NCBI GenBank assembly: GCA_963932145.1
Contig: OZ010586.1
Coordinates: 74,058,587 to 74,122,586 of the forward strand
Length of the DNA: 64,000 bases
DNA from: Acanthosepion lycidas
Lineage: Eukaryota > Mollusca > Cephalopoda > Sepiida > Sepiidae
Direction of reading: 5' to 3'
Position numbers and translations under genes: made by a program. How positions within the stretch are numbered: the stretch's first letter is position 1; every line of letters starts with the position of its first letter. A model generated the notes under the pieces. It did not search any database, was not told the origin of the DNA, and was given only the letters and a program-made list of their open reading frames with translations. Shown piece by piece: positions 41,640 through 51,429 of the stretch.

Positions 41640-41809
41640 TAAAATGAATAAAAAGTAACGGGGAAAATAGAGAAATCGTAGAAATAAAAAGAAAATGGAA
41701 AAATAGGAAAAGAAATAAAATAATTTGATTAGCTTTTGGGAGGCATCTTTAGCTATGACAATGCGTTTTCGGATTTCATTATCGCGCTTTCTGTCGTCTT
41801 TTAAAACAT

Positions 41810-41844
<35 letters not shown>

Positions 41845-41895
41845 ATGAAAGAAAGAAAGAAAAAAGAAGAAAGAAAGAAAAAAAAGATATGCATC
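41640..41895 (-). pseudogene. LINE-A fragment with (GAAA)n expansion
   Basis: Minus strand shows LKDDRKRDNEIRKRIVIAKD and ASQKLIK, the segment after KYLGSVLTED. 41810-41885 is a gaaa run adjoining it at the position of the upstream linker. Confidence 0.6.
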
Positions 41896-41924
41896 AGAAA
41901 AATGTGCTATGCGTGATACACACT

Positions 41925-42188
41925 TAGGCGATCATGTCTCTTTAGATACATGACTGACGAGGCAGATTTTTCCCGCAGTAGGTTGCCATTTCTTTTTGCG
42001 GTAGACCAGTTGTCATCCAAGGCTATAGAACCCGGTCTTCCCTGCTATTTACCCATAAATGTAGGAAGAAGAGGATTCATACCTTTCCCGAGGGTTTTAC
42101 AACGTAAGTGAATGTAATGGATTCGACAGGAATTGAAGCTTGACTCTCCGATTACTCAATCCGAGCCCCTATCCATTACTTCTTAAAT
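41925..42188 (-). mobile_element. SINE-1, copy 6
   Basis: Full-length minus-strand copy. Its tail and outside flank (gcctcgtcagtcatgtatc, gcgtgatacacacttagg-type) match those of copy 5, so the two may be a duplicated segment rather than independent insertions. Confidence 0.8.
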
Positions 42189-42316
42189 AACCCTACCTAA
42201 ATGGTCATAAACAAACTTTATTTGTATTTGTGTTAATGCCCATTGTTGGTATTCTGGGGAATTCTAAAACAAGGTTAAATTGTTAGCTGTAACCATAAGT
42301 TCAGATTATAATTATA

Positions 42317-42388
42317 TTAGGTTGGCGCAAAAATAATGTCGTTTTCTCACATATGTGAGTAAACGACATTATTTTTGCACCAACCTAA
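42317..42388. mobile_element. palindromic mariner MITE, copy 5 (72 bp)
   Basis: Left end ttaggttggcgcaaaaataa, perfect central palindrome ctcacatatgtgag, right end inverse; TA on both sides. Confidence 0.92.
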
Positions 42389-42394
42389 TAGTTC

Positions 42395-42779
42395 TCTAAT
42401 CATCTCACTACTAAAGGTTGACATCTGAGCATTAAGGATGTTATTTTAGCACAAGTGCTTTTTTTTTTCTTCGTTTTTGAAAACATTTAAGTACGAAAAG
42501 GCCGAAAGTGCTAAGAAAGATGGTGACCGATGACCCGTTCCATTAAACTGAACATTCCCACTGCAATTCAAGAGGACAGAGAAGGCATTTCCTGATTTTG
42601 TGGTTACTAACGAGGAATCACAAATATTTTTTCAAACTTCCCACGTTAAAATGGTCGTGAATGGAATTCATTATCTGCGAATTATGAATAGAAGAGAAAT
42701 TTCACTTGAGTTAATTTATTAAAAGCACCTGCTGTTCGAAGCCGCTTTCGGAATCTCCCCACCCCTGGATACATACACG

Positions 42780-42780
<1 letters not shown>
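42395..42780. other. no recognisable feature
   Basis: AT-rich, no motif. Confidence 0.5.
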
Positions 42781-42783
<3 letters not shown>

Positions 42784-42821
<38 letters not shown>

Positions 42822-42906
42822 GAACAACCTACCGTATAACAACGTATGACCACCTTCAATAACACTTACACGCATCCACACACGCCGCAACAGACGCGCG
42901 TGCGCG

Positions 42907-42943
<37 letters not shown>

Positions 42944-42944
42944 T
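42784..42944. repeat. (TA)n and (CA)n tracts
   Basis: TA 42784-42818, unique spacer, then ca/ta 42905-42944. Confidence 0.9.
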
Positions 42945-42949
42945 GTGTA

Positions 42950-43025
42950 TATCACATTAAATTATTTTGACAAGTTTTGTCGATTTATTTTTCATAAGAT
43001 CCTCTCGTAATTACGGACAAGTTTC
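42950..43025 (-). pseudogene. decayed PLE ORF start
   Basis: Minus strand GSYEK*IDKTCQNNLM aligns with RSYEKFLHKINRQHLSILFN of the 12640 ORF. It runs into the TA tract as in the 12.3-12.8 kb palindrome. Confidence 0.45.
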
Positions 43026-43084
43026 TTTAAAATTTTAAAATCTTATAACTTTCACTGAGAAATCATTTTATAACCAGTTACCTA

Positions 43085-43144
43085 CCATCTCCTGAGGAAG
43101 TACAATCATAGTATTGAAACATGAAAGCTTTTGTGTAGCGATTT
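43085..43144 (+). ncRNA. hammerhead ribozyme candidate, intact core (type I)
   Basis: Core CTGAGGA 43092-43098. Stem II AGTAC/GTATT (43099-43103/43111-43115), loop AATCATA. GAAA 43116-43119. Stem III pairs 43119-43126 with 43129-43136 (ACATGAAA/TTTTGTGT, two G-T wobbles, loop GC). The U-H residues are T136 and A137, so cleavage is predicted after 43137. Stem I pairs 43091-43138, 43089-43140, 43088-43141 and 43087-43142 with one mismatch. All invariant nucleotides are present. Hammerheads are documented in Penelope-like elements, and PLE sequence lies next to it. Confidence 0.7.
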
Positions 43145-43319
43145 CAAAATGTTTTTATTATAACCTCTTATAATAAAAATATAATTATACATACATACAT
43201 ATTGTCATCCACAGACAGACTGTTTCGCTGTATCACAGCTCTTCAGTGTGGCTCGACGTCCGGTTGCCTCTAGCTAGGACCGAAACCCGGCTGAATTGGC
43301 GTCAGTCGGAGATCTACCA

Positions 43320-43334
43320 CGATATATATATATA

Positions 43335-43391
<57 letters not shown>

Positions 43392-43392
43392 A
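43320..43392. repeat. (TA)n/(GT)n microsatellite
   Basis: TA to about 43366, then gtgtgt. Confidence 0.95.
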
Positions 43393-43689
43393 ATTTATGC
43401 ATTAAGTTTTAGCTATATAACAATGATATGTTTATTATTATTTTTTTTAAATTTTGCTTCGATTCCGAGAATCTTTCTAATCTGGGTTCACCCTGCACTG
43501 TCTAATATGGTTGGGTGATTTCTGCTTACATCACCCATTATGAAGAAATGTATTTGTGAAGAGATTTATAAATATGCGATTTTATAGTATTTATTTTTAT
43601 AGTATTTATTTTATAGTATTTATTTTTTTCGAGCATCGCAACATCATGTGTATTTGCGTGTATGTGTGTGTGTGTGTCCATCCAAATAT

Positions 43690-44153
43690 GATCCGTCGTG
43701 GGTATGACGATAAACTACATCCGCATCCTGGGTAAGAAAATAAACTATGTCCAACAGCAAGGCCTCTGATCAGGAGGTTTTGAGAAGCTTGGAGCCACCT
43801 CTTAATTGCTGGTGTTCCCAAGTACACCCTGACCCGGGGCGGTAGCACCTGTTAGCGTCCCAGCTATGGGCAAATAGTTAACCCTCGCAAACTGGGTCAA
43901 AACACTATGAAAGTGTAAACATAGGTATAAATATCAGAAATACTTTGTAAAAAAATATTACCAGCTATAAATTTTGAAGGAAAATTATTACTAGCAATAC
44001 ATTAAAAAAATACTAGCTATACATTTAAAAAATTACCACCACTACATTTAAAAAAAAATTACCAACAATAAATATCTTGTCGGCATTAAATAACCCATTG
44101 AGGTTGATATGCCGTAAGACAAACCAAACGAAACCAAACGAAACCAAATATGA
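43690..44153 (+). mobile_element. family V retroelement, copy 4
   Basis: Duplicated head (tgggtatgacgataaactac and atcctgggtaagaaaataaa), block cttggagccacctcttaatt, gggcggtagcacctgttagc and cccagctatgggcaaatag, a degenerate VNTR-like middle (attaccagctataaat-type units, 43925-44065), then tail ggcattaaataacccattga and accaaacgaaaccaaacg. It ends at the TA tract. Confidence 0.8.

Positions 44154-44218
<65 letters not shown>
44154..44218. repeat. (TA)n microsatellite
   Basis: About 65 bp TA. Confidence 0.95.
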
Positions 44219-44220
<2 letters not shown>

Positions 44221-44360
44221 TGAATCATTCATACAAAAAACAAATATAGAGGGTAATGATTTAAAAGACGAGAATACATCATCGCAAACAATATAAATAA
44301 GATACACCAACCCCGAACCTGTATATGAATGATTTGAATCCTGCTTATAAATTCCAGTTG

Positions 44361-44421
44361 CATAAGATCTTTTTAATTTTTTACAAGATTTCGTCTATTC
44401 CTACAGACATCCTCAGGTATG
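44361..44421 (-). ncRNA. hammerhead ribozyme candidate, intact core
   Basis: On the minus strand: core CTGAGGA (44416-44410), stem II GTCT/AGAC (44408-44405/44396-44393) with a GTAGGAAT loop, GAAA (44392-44389), stem III ATCTT/AAGAT (44389-44385/44371-44367), H17 = C at 44366 with cleavage after it, and stem I ATAC/GTAT-type pairing 44418-44421 with 44364-44361 after one mismatch. All invariant residues are present. Its sequence outside the core differs from the 43085 candidate, so it is a second family. Confidence 0.65.
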
Positions 44422-44429
44422 GAAATAGA

Positions 44430-44847
44430 TTTTGTTCTTGTTTTTACTTCTCGGTAATAAGAGGACAACGAAAATAGAGATGTAATCCGAAAAAATGCTA
44501 TGAGAAATGTGTTATTGTTTTGGGACGTGCGGTCGCAACGGTGAGTTTGAATTTAAATTTTAAGGTTGTGCGTTTTTGTACAAATATAGCAATGAGAGAA
44601 TTCTTTTTTACTGGTAGATTTTCCGAAGTCCGCAGCTTGACTCGTAACTTAATCATGATCTGGCATTTTCACTGTATAATATTCAATATCAAGTCAGTGG
44701 TATTCACCACTGAATTAAGTGCATTGACAACGAATGAGATTACGTTGTAGATTCGATCTGTTGTGTCAACTATTTTTTTTTCTTTTATCACTCGGCTGTA
44801 GTCACTATTAGTGACTATAAGTATTATATGCTATGGTCAAGTATGAC

Positions 44848-44850
<3 letters not shown>
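44430..44850. other. no recognisable feature
   Basis: A 76-codon frame at 44520-44750 shows no family signature. Confidence 0.45.
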
Positions 44851-44851
<1 letters not shown>

Positions 44852-44907
<56 letters not shown>

Positions 44908-44919
44908 TCAAGTATAACT

Positions 44920-44974
<55 letters not shown>
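44852..44974. repeat. two (TA)n tracts with a 16-bp spacer
   Basis: 44852-44906 and 44921-44974, each preceded by a related atggtcaagtatnactcc word, so the unit is duplicated. Confidence 0.93.
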
Positions 44975-44976
<2 letters not shown>

Positions 44977-45021
44977 TTAATTATGTGTTATGGCCACTCA
45001 GAACGTAAGCGATCATGCCTG

Positions 45022-45022
45022 C

Positions 45023-45060
<38 letters not shown>

Positions 45061-45062
45061 TA
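45022..45062. repeat. (TATC)n microsatellite
   Basis: About 40 bp. Confidence 0.95.
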
Positions 45063-45069
45063 CAGTCTG

Positions 45070-45780
45070 TTTTTATCTATCGCGAAGAAAAAATGAAAAA
45101 AATCGTTGACCGGAAGAATGCAAGCTTACAGCAGTTGCTATTCTCCAGCCGTCACTCATCTTCGTGGACGTTTTTAAAGCAAGCATTCTTTATGATTAGG
45201 CTGCCTGTTTCGTTAATGTTACGATTTCTGTTAAACACCTTGTTTACATTAAATGACAGTTGACGAATACAGTTAATCTAAACAAAGGACACATGACAGA
45301 TGGCATGGATTTTACATTCCTTCAAATAAATGCTAATTCCAGAGTCATCGGTCAAGGCCATCATTTTGTTTTATCTTAGTTCTTTCTTTACTGTTATATA
45401 CCGTAGCTATGAATGCTAATGGTATAGCCCAATCCTCATAAATACGTCGGACACTATTGTAAGTGGTGGGTAATATGCTGTCTAAGTAGTCCACCATAAG
45501 CAGTGGTTTACCTATTTCACGCCGCTGGCGAGTATTGTATTTTGTTGATGTTATAAAGATTATCATTTCATTTCCAATCTCTGTTTTTGTTATTTCTCAT
45601 TCAGTAACCTTTTCTAGGCTACAACATTTACATAAAAATAATTTGACTGCGTCGTTTAGCGTGTTATAGCTAGCACAGACCAAGAGAAAACCTACAAATG
45701 TTAAAACAGACACTTGTTAAAAAGAAGACCCTGATTTTTCGCCTTTAGTCTCTACTGGGTCTCAAGTTCAACTCACGCCT
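45070..45780. other. no assigned feature
   Basis: A 73-codon minus frame (45345-45566) covers the least AT-rich part; no family recognised and no second copy in the window. Confidence 0.4.
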
Positions 45781-45785
45781 TAAGA

Positions 45786-45922
45786 GCTTACGACCATATC
45801 ACGTTGAAACACCAGTTCCCGTACGATCGCCGAAGTTAAGCAACAGCGAGCCTGATGGAAGATGGGTAACCGCTTGGAAACACCAGTTGCTGTAATCTTG
45901 GATGTGCAGATGGTTTAATGGA
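45786..45922 (+). mobile_element. 5S-derived SINE, copy 2 (head only)
   Basis: 5S-like cttacgaccatatcacgttg, gatcgccgaagttaagcaac, gatgggtaaccgcttgg, then a short internal repeat of aaacaccagttg, then gatgtgcagatggtttaatg, the same junction to the tRNA-like head as at 28108. It stops there and LINE-B begins. Confidence 0.75.
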
Positions 45923-45924
45923 TA

Positions 45925-46285
45925 TATTGGAATAATGAATAATTACTTTCCACCCTACAACCCCTTTCCTCACAAACAAAACGTTGCAAGCCACTCTCTG
46001 CTCTATCGCTATTTCTATGGAAAGTGCTCAGAAGAACTACATTCCTTTGTTCCACCAATTCTAATCTTCACATCTAAGACCTGCCATGTTACGCACATTG
46101 TAATGAACCACCTTCATTCCCTTCGTATTCTATTGGTGAGATGTAAGTTCCACTCGAGCAGCTTCTTCCCACGAACAGCTGCTTTGTGGAACCGACTCCT
46201 AAGAGCATACCTTCTCGATCACTACTATCTTAACCTGTTCAAGTTTAGTGTTAACCGTTATCTTACCCAAATGTTTTCATAAACT
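45925..46285 (+). pseudogene. LINE-B C-terminus, the longest open copy
   Basis: An open frame of 126 codons (45902-46282): NYFPPYNPFPHKQNVASHSL, LYRYFYGKCSEELHSFVPPI, then SSSFFPRTAALWNRLLRAYL and a terminal KFSVNRYLTQMF. This is the C-terminal domain after the RT of a Jockey/CR1-like LINE. The RT itself is absent, so the fragment is not functional although unbroken. Confidence 0.8.
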
Positions 46286-46594
46286 GCTCCTCTTACATTG
46301 CAATACCCTTCTACTCCGAGTGGCTCTTGGGGCTTGTACAGGGCGAACATAAAATTAAAAAAAATGATATTCTATTTTAATTTAATTTATTAACGGGATT
46401 GTTAAAATATCTCATGACCATGATTTTCGTTTATATACCATGTTCCTTCAGGAAGTAGGCGATAATGGCTCAATATAGCTTCTTTTTCCTTGTAGCCCTA
46501 AGAAACATTTGACTTCTTCCTCTTGATCTGCCATCTATTTACACTGACTTATTAGGTAAGTTGCTCCATGTTTCTCTCTAGCACTCATTTTTTT

Positions 46595-46975
46595 AAGGAT
46601 TTCACCCGAAGCAAGGTTGATAAAGCCGCTAAGACAAGACGCAAGGAGTTACCGCGTGTGAAAGAATCTGAGAAAAAGAAAAGCATTATTAAGGAGAGAA
46701 AACAATAAATGAACTGGAATTAAGGCGACAAAAGATAACGATTAACGTTGCATTTAAATTTTCGAAGATCTCTGTTGACTGCAAAGTAAAAAGCTGGAAG
46801 CGAGTTCTACGAGCAAGAAGTGCCATGGAAGAAACCGTTAGCATAGAACTTATGGTTACAGCTAACAATTTAAACTGTAAAATGATGAGGCCTATCTGCC
46901 AATCTAGTACTGCGCTTAAATTCGTAAAGCCAAGGTACCAAAAAGGAAAGTTCATCCGAACAATTACCATCAAAT
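46595..46975 (-). pseudogene. LINE-B C-terminal fragment and 3' end
   Basis: Minus strand: FPFWYLGFTNLSAVLDWQIG, then FKLLAVTISSMLTVSSMALL and a decayed FxSTEIFENLNATLIVIFCR end, followed by the 3' region with cttgcgtcttgtcttagcgg. Related to 35155-35460. Confidence 0.65.
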
Positions 46976-47112
46976 TATTTATAGAAAGTGCACATGGGAG
47001 GTTATGTTACGGCGGTGGGTAAGTGACTGAAGCCGAGATGCCAGGTGAAGACGGATAAGAAGACTACTCTGATTTATTAATCTTTACTATGTGGTAGATG
47101 AACCATTTAGGT

Positions 47113-47170
<58 letters not shown>
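47113..47170. repeat. (CA)n/(TA)n microsatellite
   Basis: ca to 47150, ta to 47170. Confidence 0.95.
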
Positions 47171-47171
47171 T

Positions 47172-47515
47172 GCTATGTTCTTTCTACAGAAAGATGCTGG
47201 ACTGAACGACGAGGTTTTAGAGAAAATGGAAACAAAAAAGGAACTTTTACTTTAACATCAGGAAGAGATTGTTGAAATTTCTATGGCACGTAATGAAGAA
47301 GAGGGCTTGGAAAACCTGATACTCACAGGATACAATGTGGGTAAGAGTGACAGAGTAAAGCAGCGCGTAACATACTTGATGATCTTGAGCAAATGGATGT
47401 TAGAACAGAATTTGGGAGAAATAACAAAAAGACAAAACTTATTACGAGCTACAAGGGACAGGAAATCGTGAAGGGCTATGATCGCCTACGTCTAAAAGAA
47501 GAAGAATGTCAGAAC
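47172..47515 (+). pseudogene. LINE-A C-terminal fragment
   Basis: Decayed MxFFYRKMLD, KMETKKELLL, then MARNEEEGLENLILTGYNVG and YLMILSKWMLEQNLGEITKR, LLRATRDRKS. This is the end of the LINE-A protein. Confidence 0.75.
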
Positions 47516-47684
47516 GAAGGAGATGGTTGCTCGCCACAAATTACTTTTCTTTATTATGTATGAATTATGATGACTTCGGCGAAATATGGTGAAGTGGCTT
47601 CCCGTTATCAGTTATTCTTTTGTTTTGTTTTTTCTTTTTTTAAATTGTCCAAGAAAATAAGTTAAATGAATAACTGTGTAGTAA

Positions 47685-47972
47685 TCTTACTTATTATAAA
47701 ACGCAGATTGTGTGTGTGTGTGTGTGTGTGCGTGTGTGTGTCTGTACGTTTATATATTGGATCGGATTTCCTACATTTTTCAACCGATTTCAACAAAACT
47801 TCACAGGACTGCGTAAAATTACCTTGCGGTGGTTCTGACAGCGCCAAAAATTGGAAAAACACAATTGTTTTTGCACGAAATCAATTTGAAAACACGATAA
47901 AACACGATTCTTTCGCCAGAATGAAAGGGGGACAACTCATATCGAGTTATACTTATTATAAAACCCAGGTTC

Positions 47973-48006
<34 letters not shown>

Positions 48007-48395
48007 CGTTTATATATGGGATCGGATTTCCTACATTTTTCAACCGATTTCAACAAAACATCACGTTTTTTTTTTTGGCAGGTAATGTTTCTTATTGTCT
48101 TGCACACTTTTTTCTTTATTTTTACATTCAAAATGCTTTAAAAATTCCATTTACAAGACAATTGTTTATAATAAAATTCTATTCAATCGGTAGACTCATA
48201 ACGATTGAAAACAATGTTTTTGTTTGAGTTTGGGTTTGACCAATTCATGAAAAAAAAGAACTAATTAAGACATGCGTGTCCGTCAACCTTAAACAATAAA
48301 CATTGTCAATTTTATTTTTCAGTCTTTATGATGGTCGATACTTGATCTATCTCTTACTGTTCCATCCCCGGGCAACGCCGGGCTCTACTGCTAGT
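47685..48395 (+). mobile_element. non-autonomous Helitron-like element with two 5' ends
   Basis: Starts TC after A (A|TCTTACTTATTATAAAA) and ends CTAG before T, preceded by a GC hairpin CCCGGGCAACGCCGGG near 48367-48382, the three hallmarks of Helitron termini. The first 120 bp (gtgt run, tacgtttatatattggatcg, cctacatttttcaaccgatt) recur at about 47949-48065, so two 5' ends share one 3' end. No Rep/helicase coding sequence. The A-T insertion site fits rolling-circle transposition. Confidence 0.8.
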
Positions 48396-48399
48396 TGAT

Positions 48400-48780
48400 T
48401 ATAAATCTAAAATATAATAATATGTGGCAACAGTATGCTGTTTAATCCAGAACTGCATATATCAATTTTTTTAAATGCCATACAAAAATTTACTAAGAGC
48501 TTCAAAGAACAGTAAATTGTTTAGAGGCATGATCTCCAAAACCCTGAAGAAAAACGACATATACAAGAAGAATCCTCTCTAGACGCAGTGATAATGATTC
48601 TCCATCGATTACTTTTCTTTATTATCGGCAAATTCTCCTGACTCCTTCGTAAGATGGTGAAGTGCTTTTTTAAGAGGTTATGAATACACGTTTTTATATC
48701 CATTGGACTGTCTGCCAGCCGTTATCTTTCACAAGATAGTAATTCATGGATGATAATTAAAAAAACAAAAAAAAAACGTA
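48400..48780. other. no assigned feature
   Basis: AT-rich sequence with a short LINE-like minus-strand piece near 48570-48720 that I cannot place firmly. Confidence 0.4.
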
Positions 48781-48784
48781 ATCT

Positions 48785-49862
48785 ATCTTCTTCTTCTACG
48801 TGCCGTGTTCCTTCAGGACGTTGGCGATCATGACTCTTCACCATTTCCTGTCCTTTGTAACTCTTAATAAATTTTGTCTTTTTCTTATCTCTCCAAACCC
48901 CCGTCCTTCCATCCATTTACTGAAACTCATTAGGTATATTATGCGTTGTTTTCCTCTTGCCTTCAGTCTGTCCTGTGAGTATCAATTTTTACTATCCCTC
49001 TTTCCTCATTATGTGCCCTAGAAATTTTAACTGTCTCTTCCTGATGTATATGTTTCCTTTTTGCTTCCATTTTCTCTTAAACTTCGTCGTTGCTCACATA
49101 TTCGGTCCATGGTATTCTAAGCATTCTTCTGTAGAACCATATTTCTGTTGCTTTACGTCTCTCCTGAAGAGATTGTCCAGCATTCACTGCCATGTAGGAG
49201 GACAGATATCACGTAACAGTTCAGTACTGTTTTTTTTTTTCGTTTTGTTTTTGACAAAGTTTTTTTTGTTTCCTAATACATTGTTTAGCTTTTAGAATGC
49301 ATCTTTGGCTATCCAAATGCGCCTTCGGATTTCAGTGTCACACTTTCTGTCCTCTGTTAAAACACTTCCTAGATATTTAGATTTTTGTACTTATTTGATT
49401 TTAGCATCTCCGATTTTTAATTTGCATTATCATTTCATCCTTTTGCTAACAAACATGCCTTCTGTCTTCTTGTAGTTTTTACTTCGTCCTTTCGTTTAAT
49501 GATCTTTGAAAAAGCCTTAAAAGATCTTCCTCTTCTTGTTTCAGGTGGTAACCTGTCTAGGAGAACGTGAACTCTGAATTCTTATTGATGATGTGAAATT
49601 CGAGAAGGGTGTTCCCACCATTTTTTTTCTTTTTTTAGTCTGTCTATTCCCGGCAATAGATTTTCCTGTAGGCGTCTTAGTTCCCTCTTGCTGTTGGATT
49701 ATGGCGGGAATGATGAGAGCGTGTGTCAGGACATTTCTTTCTTTACGCCTTTTTTTTTTTCACCACCTTCTGTAGAAGTACTTTTACTTTCCTTTCGTAG
49801 CATATCAATATAGTGTTATCTGCATATATTTTGACGAATCCTGACTTCTAATTCTCTCATAA
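48785..49862 (-). pseudogene. LINE-A, long C-terminal copy including RT motif
   Basis: In minus-strand order: KYADNTILICYERKVKVLLQ (catalytic YADD degraded to YADN) near 49840, KVV, then KIGDAKIK, SKYLGSVLTEDRKCDTEI, RRRIWIAKDAF, later IRKRQLKFLGHIMRKEG, LILTGQTEGKR and a terminal KGQEMVKSHDR region. It is the longest continuous LINE-A piece, from RT motif C to the end, with many stops and shifts. The MITE at 49866 lies just upstream. Confidence 0.8.
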
Positions 49863-49865
49863 TTA

Positions 49866-49927
49866 TTAGGTTGGTGCAAAAATAATGTCAACGTCAAAAA
49901 CCGATAATTATTTTTGCACCCACCTAA
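49866..49927. mobile_element. palindromic mariner MITE, copy 6 (62 bp)
   Basis: Shortest copy: ttaggttggtgcaaaaataa, almost no centre, inverse end with one change (cacccacctaa). Flanked by TA. Confidence 0.9.
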
Positions 49928-49929
49928 TA

Positions 49930-50085
49930 ACTCACTGTCTCATTCTGATGTTAAGTATGAGTGTCCTTTTTGTTTTCATTATTTTTCTGAAATTTCATCG
50001 TTGGTCAGACGTTCGCTCCATGGTATTCTCAGCATCCTTGCATAAAACTGCATTTCTCTTTGCCTCAAATCTCGTCTTCATCTTC
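49930..50085 (-). pseudogene. LINE-A fragment
   Basis: Minus strand has decayed MExQxxLILN and a WTERLTNDEISE-like segment, the zone between KYLGSV and FLGHIM. It is head-on to the next fragment. Confidence 0.55.
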
Positions 50086-50089
50086 ATCT

Positions 50090-50425
50090 ACAAGAGAAAA
50101 AGCCCAAGATGCGAGCTTCGAATTGGCAATATAAATATCATGCAGGTGGAGAAGTTCAAATATCTTGGAAGCGTTTTAACAGAGTTTGGTAAATGCGACA
50201 CCGAAACCCGAAGTACGCATTGGACTAGCGAAAGAAGCATGCCAAAAGCTAGACAAGGCGTCAAGAAACGGAAAATTTCGTTAGAAACAAAGAAAAGCGT
50301 GATGAATTTTTATATGATATCCATCCTCTTATGTAGCAGCGAATGCCGGAAAATCTCTCTACGACAGTGAAAACTGGTGGCAGCAAAAATGAAGGATCTA
50401 AGAACCAAGTAAATACTTCCTGACT
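50090..50425 (+). pseudogene. LINE-A fragment, left duplicate
   Basis: Frame: CELRIGNINIMQVEKFKYLG, SVLTEFGKCDTETRSTHW, RKISLETKKSVMNFYMISIL. The last 145 bp are repeated at 51445-51600 on the far side of the MULE. Confidence 0.8.
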
Positions 50426-50604
50426 CAAATCTAAACGACCAATATTCACCTATCCTTGAACCATATTGAGTGAAATGTAATAAAATAGAAAATTATGTCG
50501 ACACTAAATATTCCAAGAATGGTTGACTTGTCATAAAATCAATGAATAATCTGAACAATTCTCCAAAAACTATTCAAGCTGCTAGAGTATTAAAAAAAAC
50601 TTTA

Positions 50605-51420
50605 TATTAAAATTTAAATTCCCAAATGTCGAAATCCTGAAATCTAAAATCCCGAAATTTCAAATCCTGAATGCAACAAAATACCGAAAGATCAAAATCC
50701 CGATAAATCAAAATCCTTAAATTTAAAATTCTGAATGTATCAAAATCCTGAAGATCAGAATCCCGAAATTTCAAATCCTGAAAGATCAGAATCCCAAAAA
50801 ATAGTCTCTGGGAGAAATTGAAAAGAGAAAAAAAAAATGGAAATACCTTTATTTCTAAACATTTACAGAATAGCGTTTAAATATTGTTTATACATTTGAA
50901 ACATTTAAAATTCATTAAAAATATAAAACCATAATACGGCATAGCGGATGGGGTGAATTTAGTCGGCAATACTCATGTCGATGTTTATCACCTTATTGGA
51001 GAGTTTCAAAAAGAGCAGCAGCACGTAGAAAACGAATGTGAACGCATTCTCCGACGAGAGTCTTGTCCCCCCCCCAAAAAAAATGTCTATTTTATCGTGA
51101 TGAAAAGCTTAAAAATATAGTTAACCATCGTGAAAACCGACCAGACCTTTTGGTCTATCTTAGGGCTCTTGCTCATAATCTCTCATTATAAATTCTTCAT
51201 ATGTTCTGGTTTTATATTTTTTTGAATGTTTCAATTGTATAAACACTATTTAAACGCTCTTTTGTAAATGTTTAGAAATAAAGATATTTCCATTTATTTT
51301 TTATTTTTTTTCAATTTCTCTCAAAGACTATTTTTAGGGATTCTGATCTTTCAGGATTTTATAAATTCTGGATTTTAAATTTCAGGATTTCGGGATTTTA
51401 CGATTTGGGATTAGGATCGG
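50605..51420 (+). mobile_element. Mutator-like element (MULE) with long inverted ends, deleted
   Basis: About 300 bp at 50610-50930 is inverted at 51205-51420 (ggaaatacctttatttctaa against its reverse complement), with outer parts made of repeated aaatcccgaaatttc-type words. Between the arms lies only the end of a MULE transposase. Long TIRs, a MULE ORF and small size indicate an internally deleted copy. Confidence 0.75.
50966..51192 (+). pseudogene. MULE transposase C-terminus
   Basis: NTHVDVYHLIGEFQKEQQHV then ENECERILRRES, a frameshift at the C-run (51067-51076), and further DEKLKNIVNHRENR, VYLRALAHNL before the end. The (F)KEQ ... D-x-K-L-x-x-I-V ... Y-L-R-x-I-A-H pattern is the tail of MULE/FLYWCH transposases in animals. 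The DDE domain is absent. Confidence 0.7.
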
Positions 51421-51429
51421 TACCCTTGC

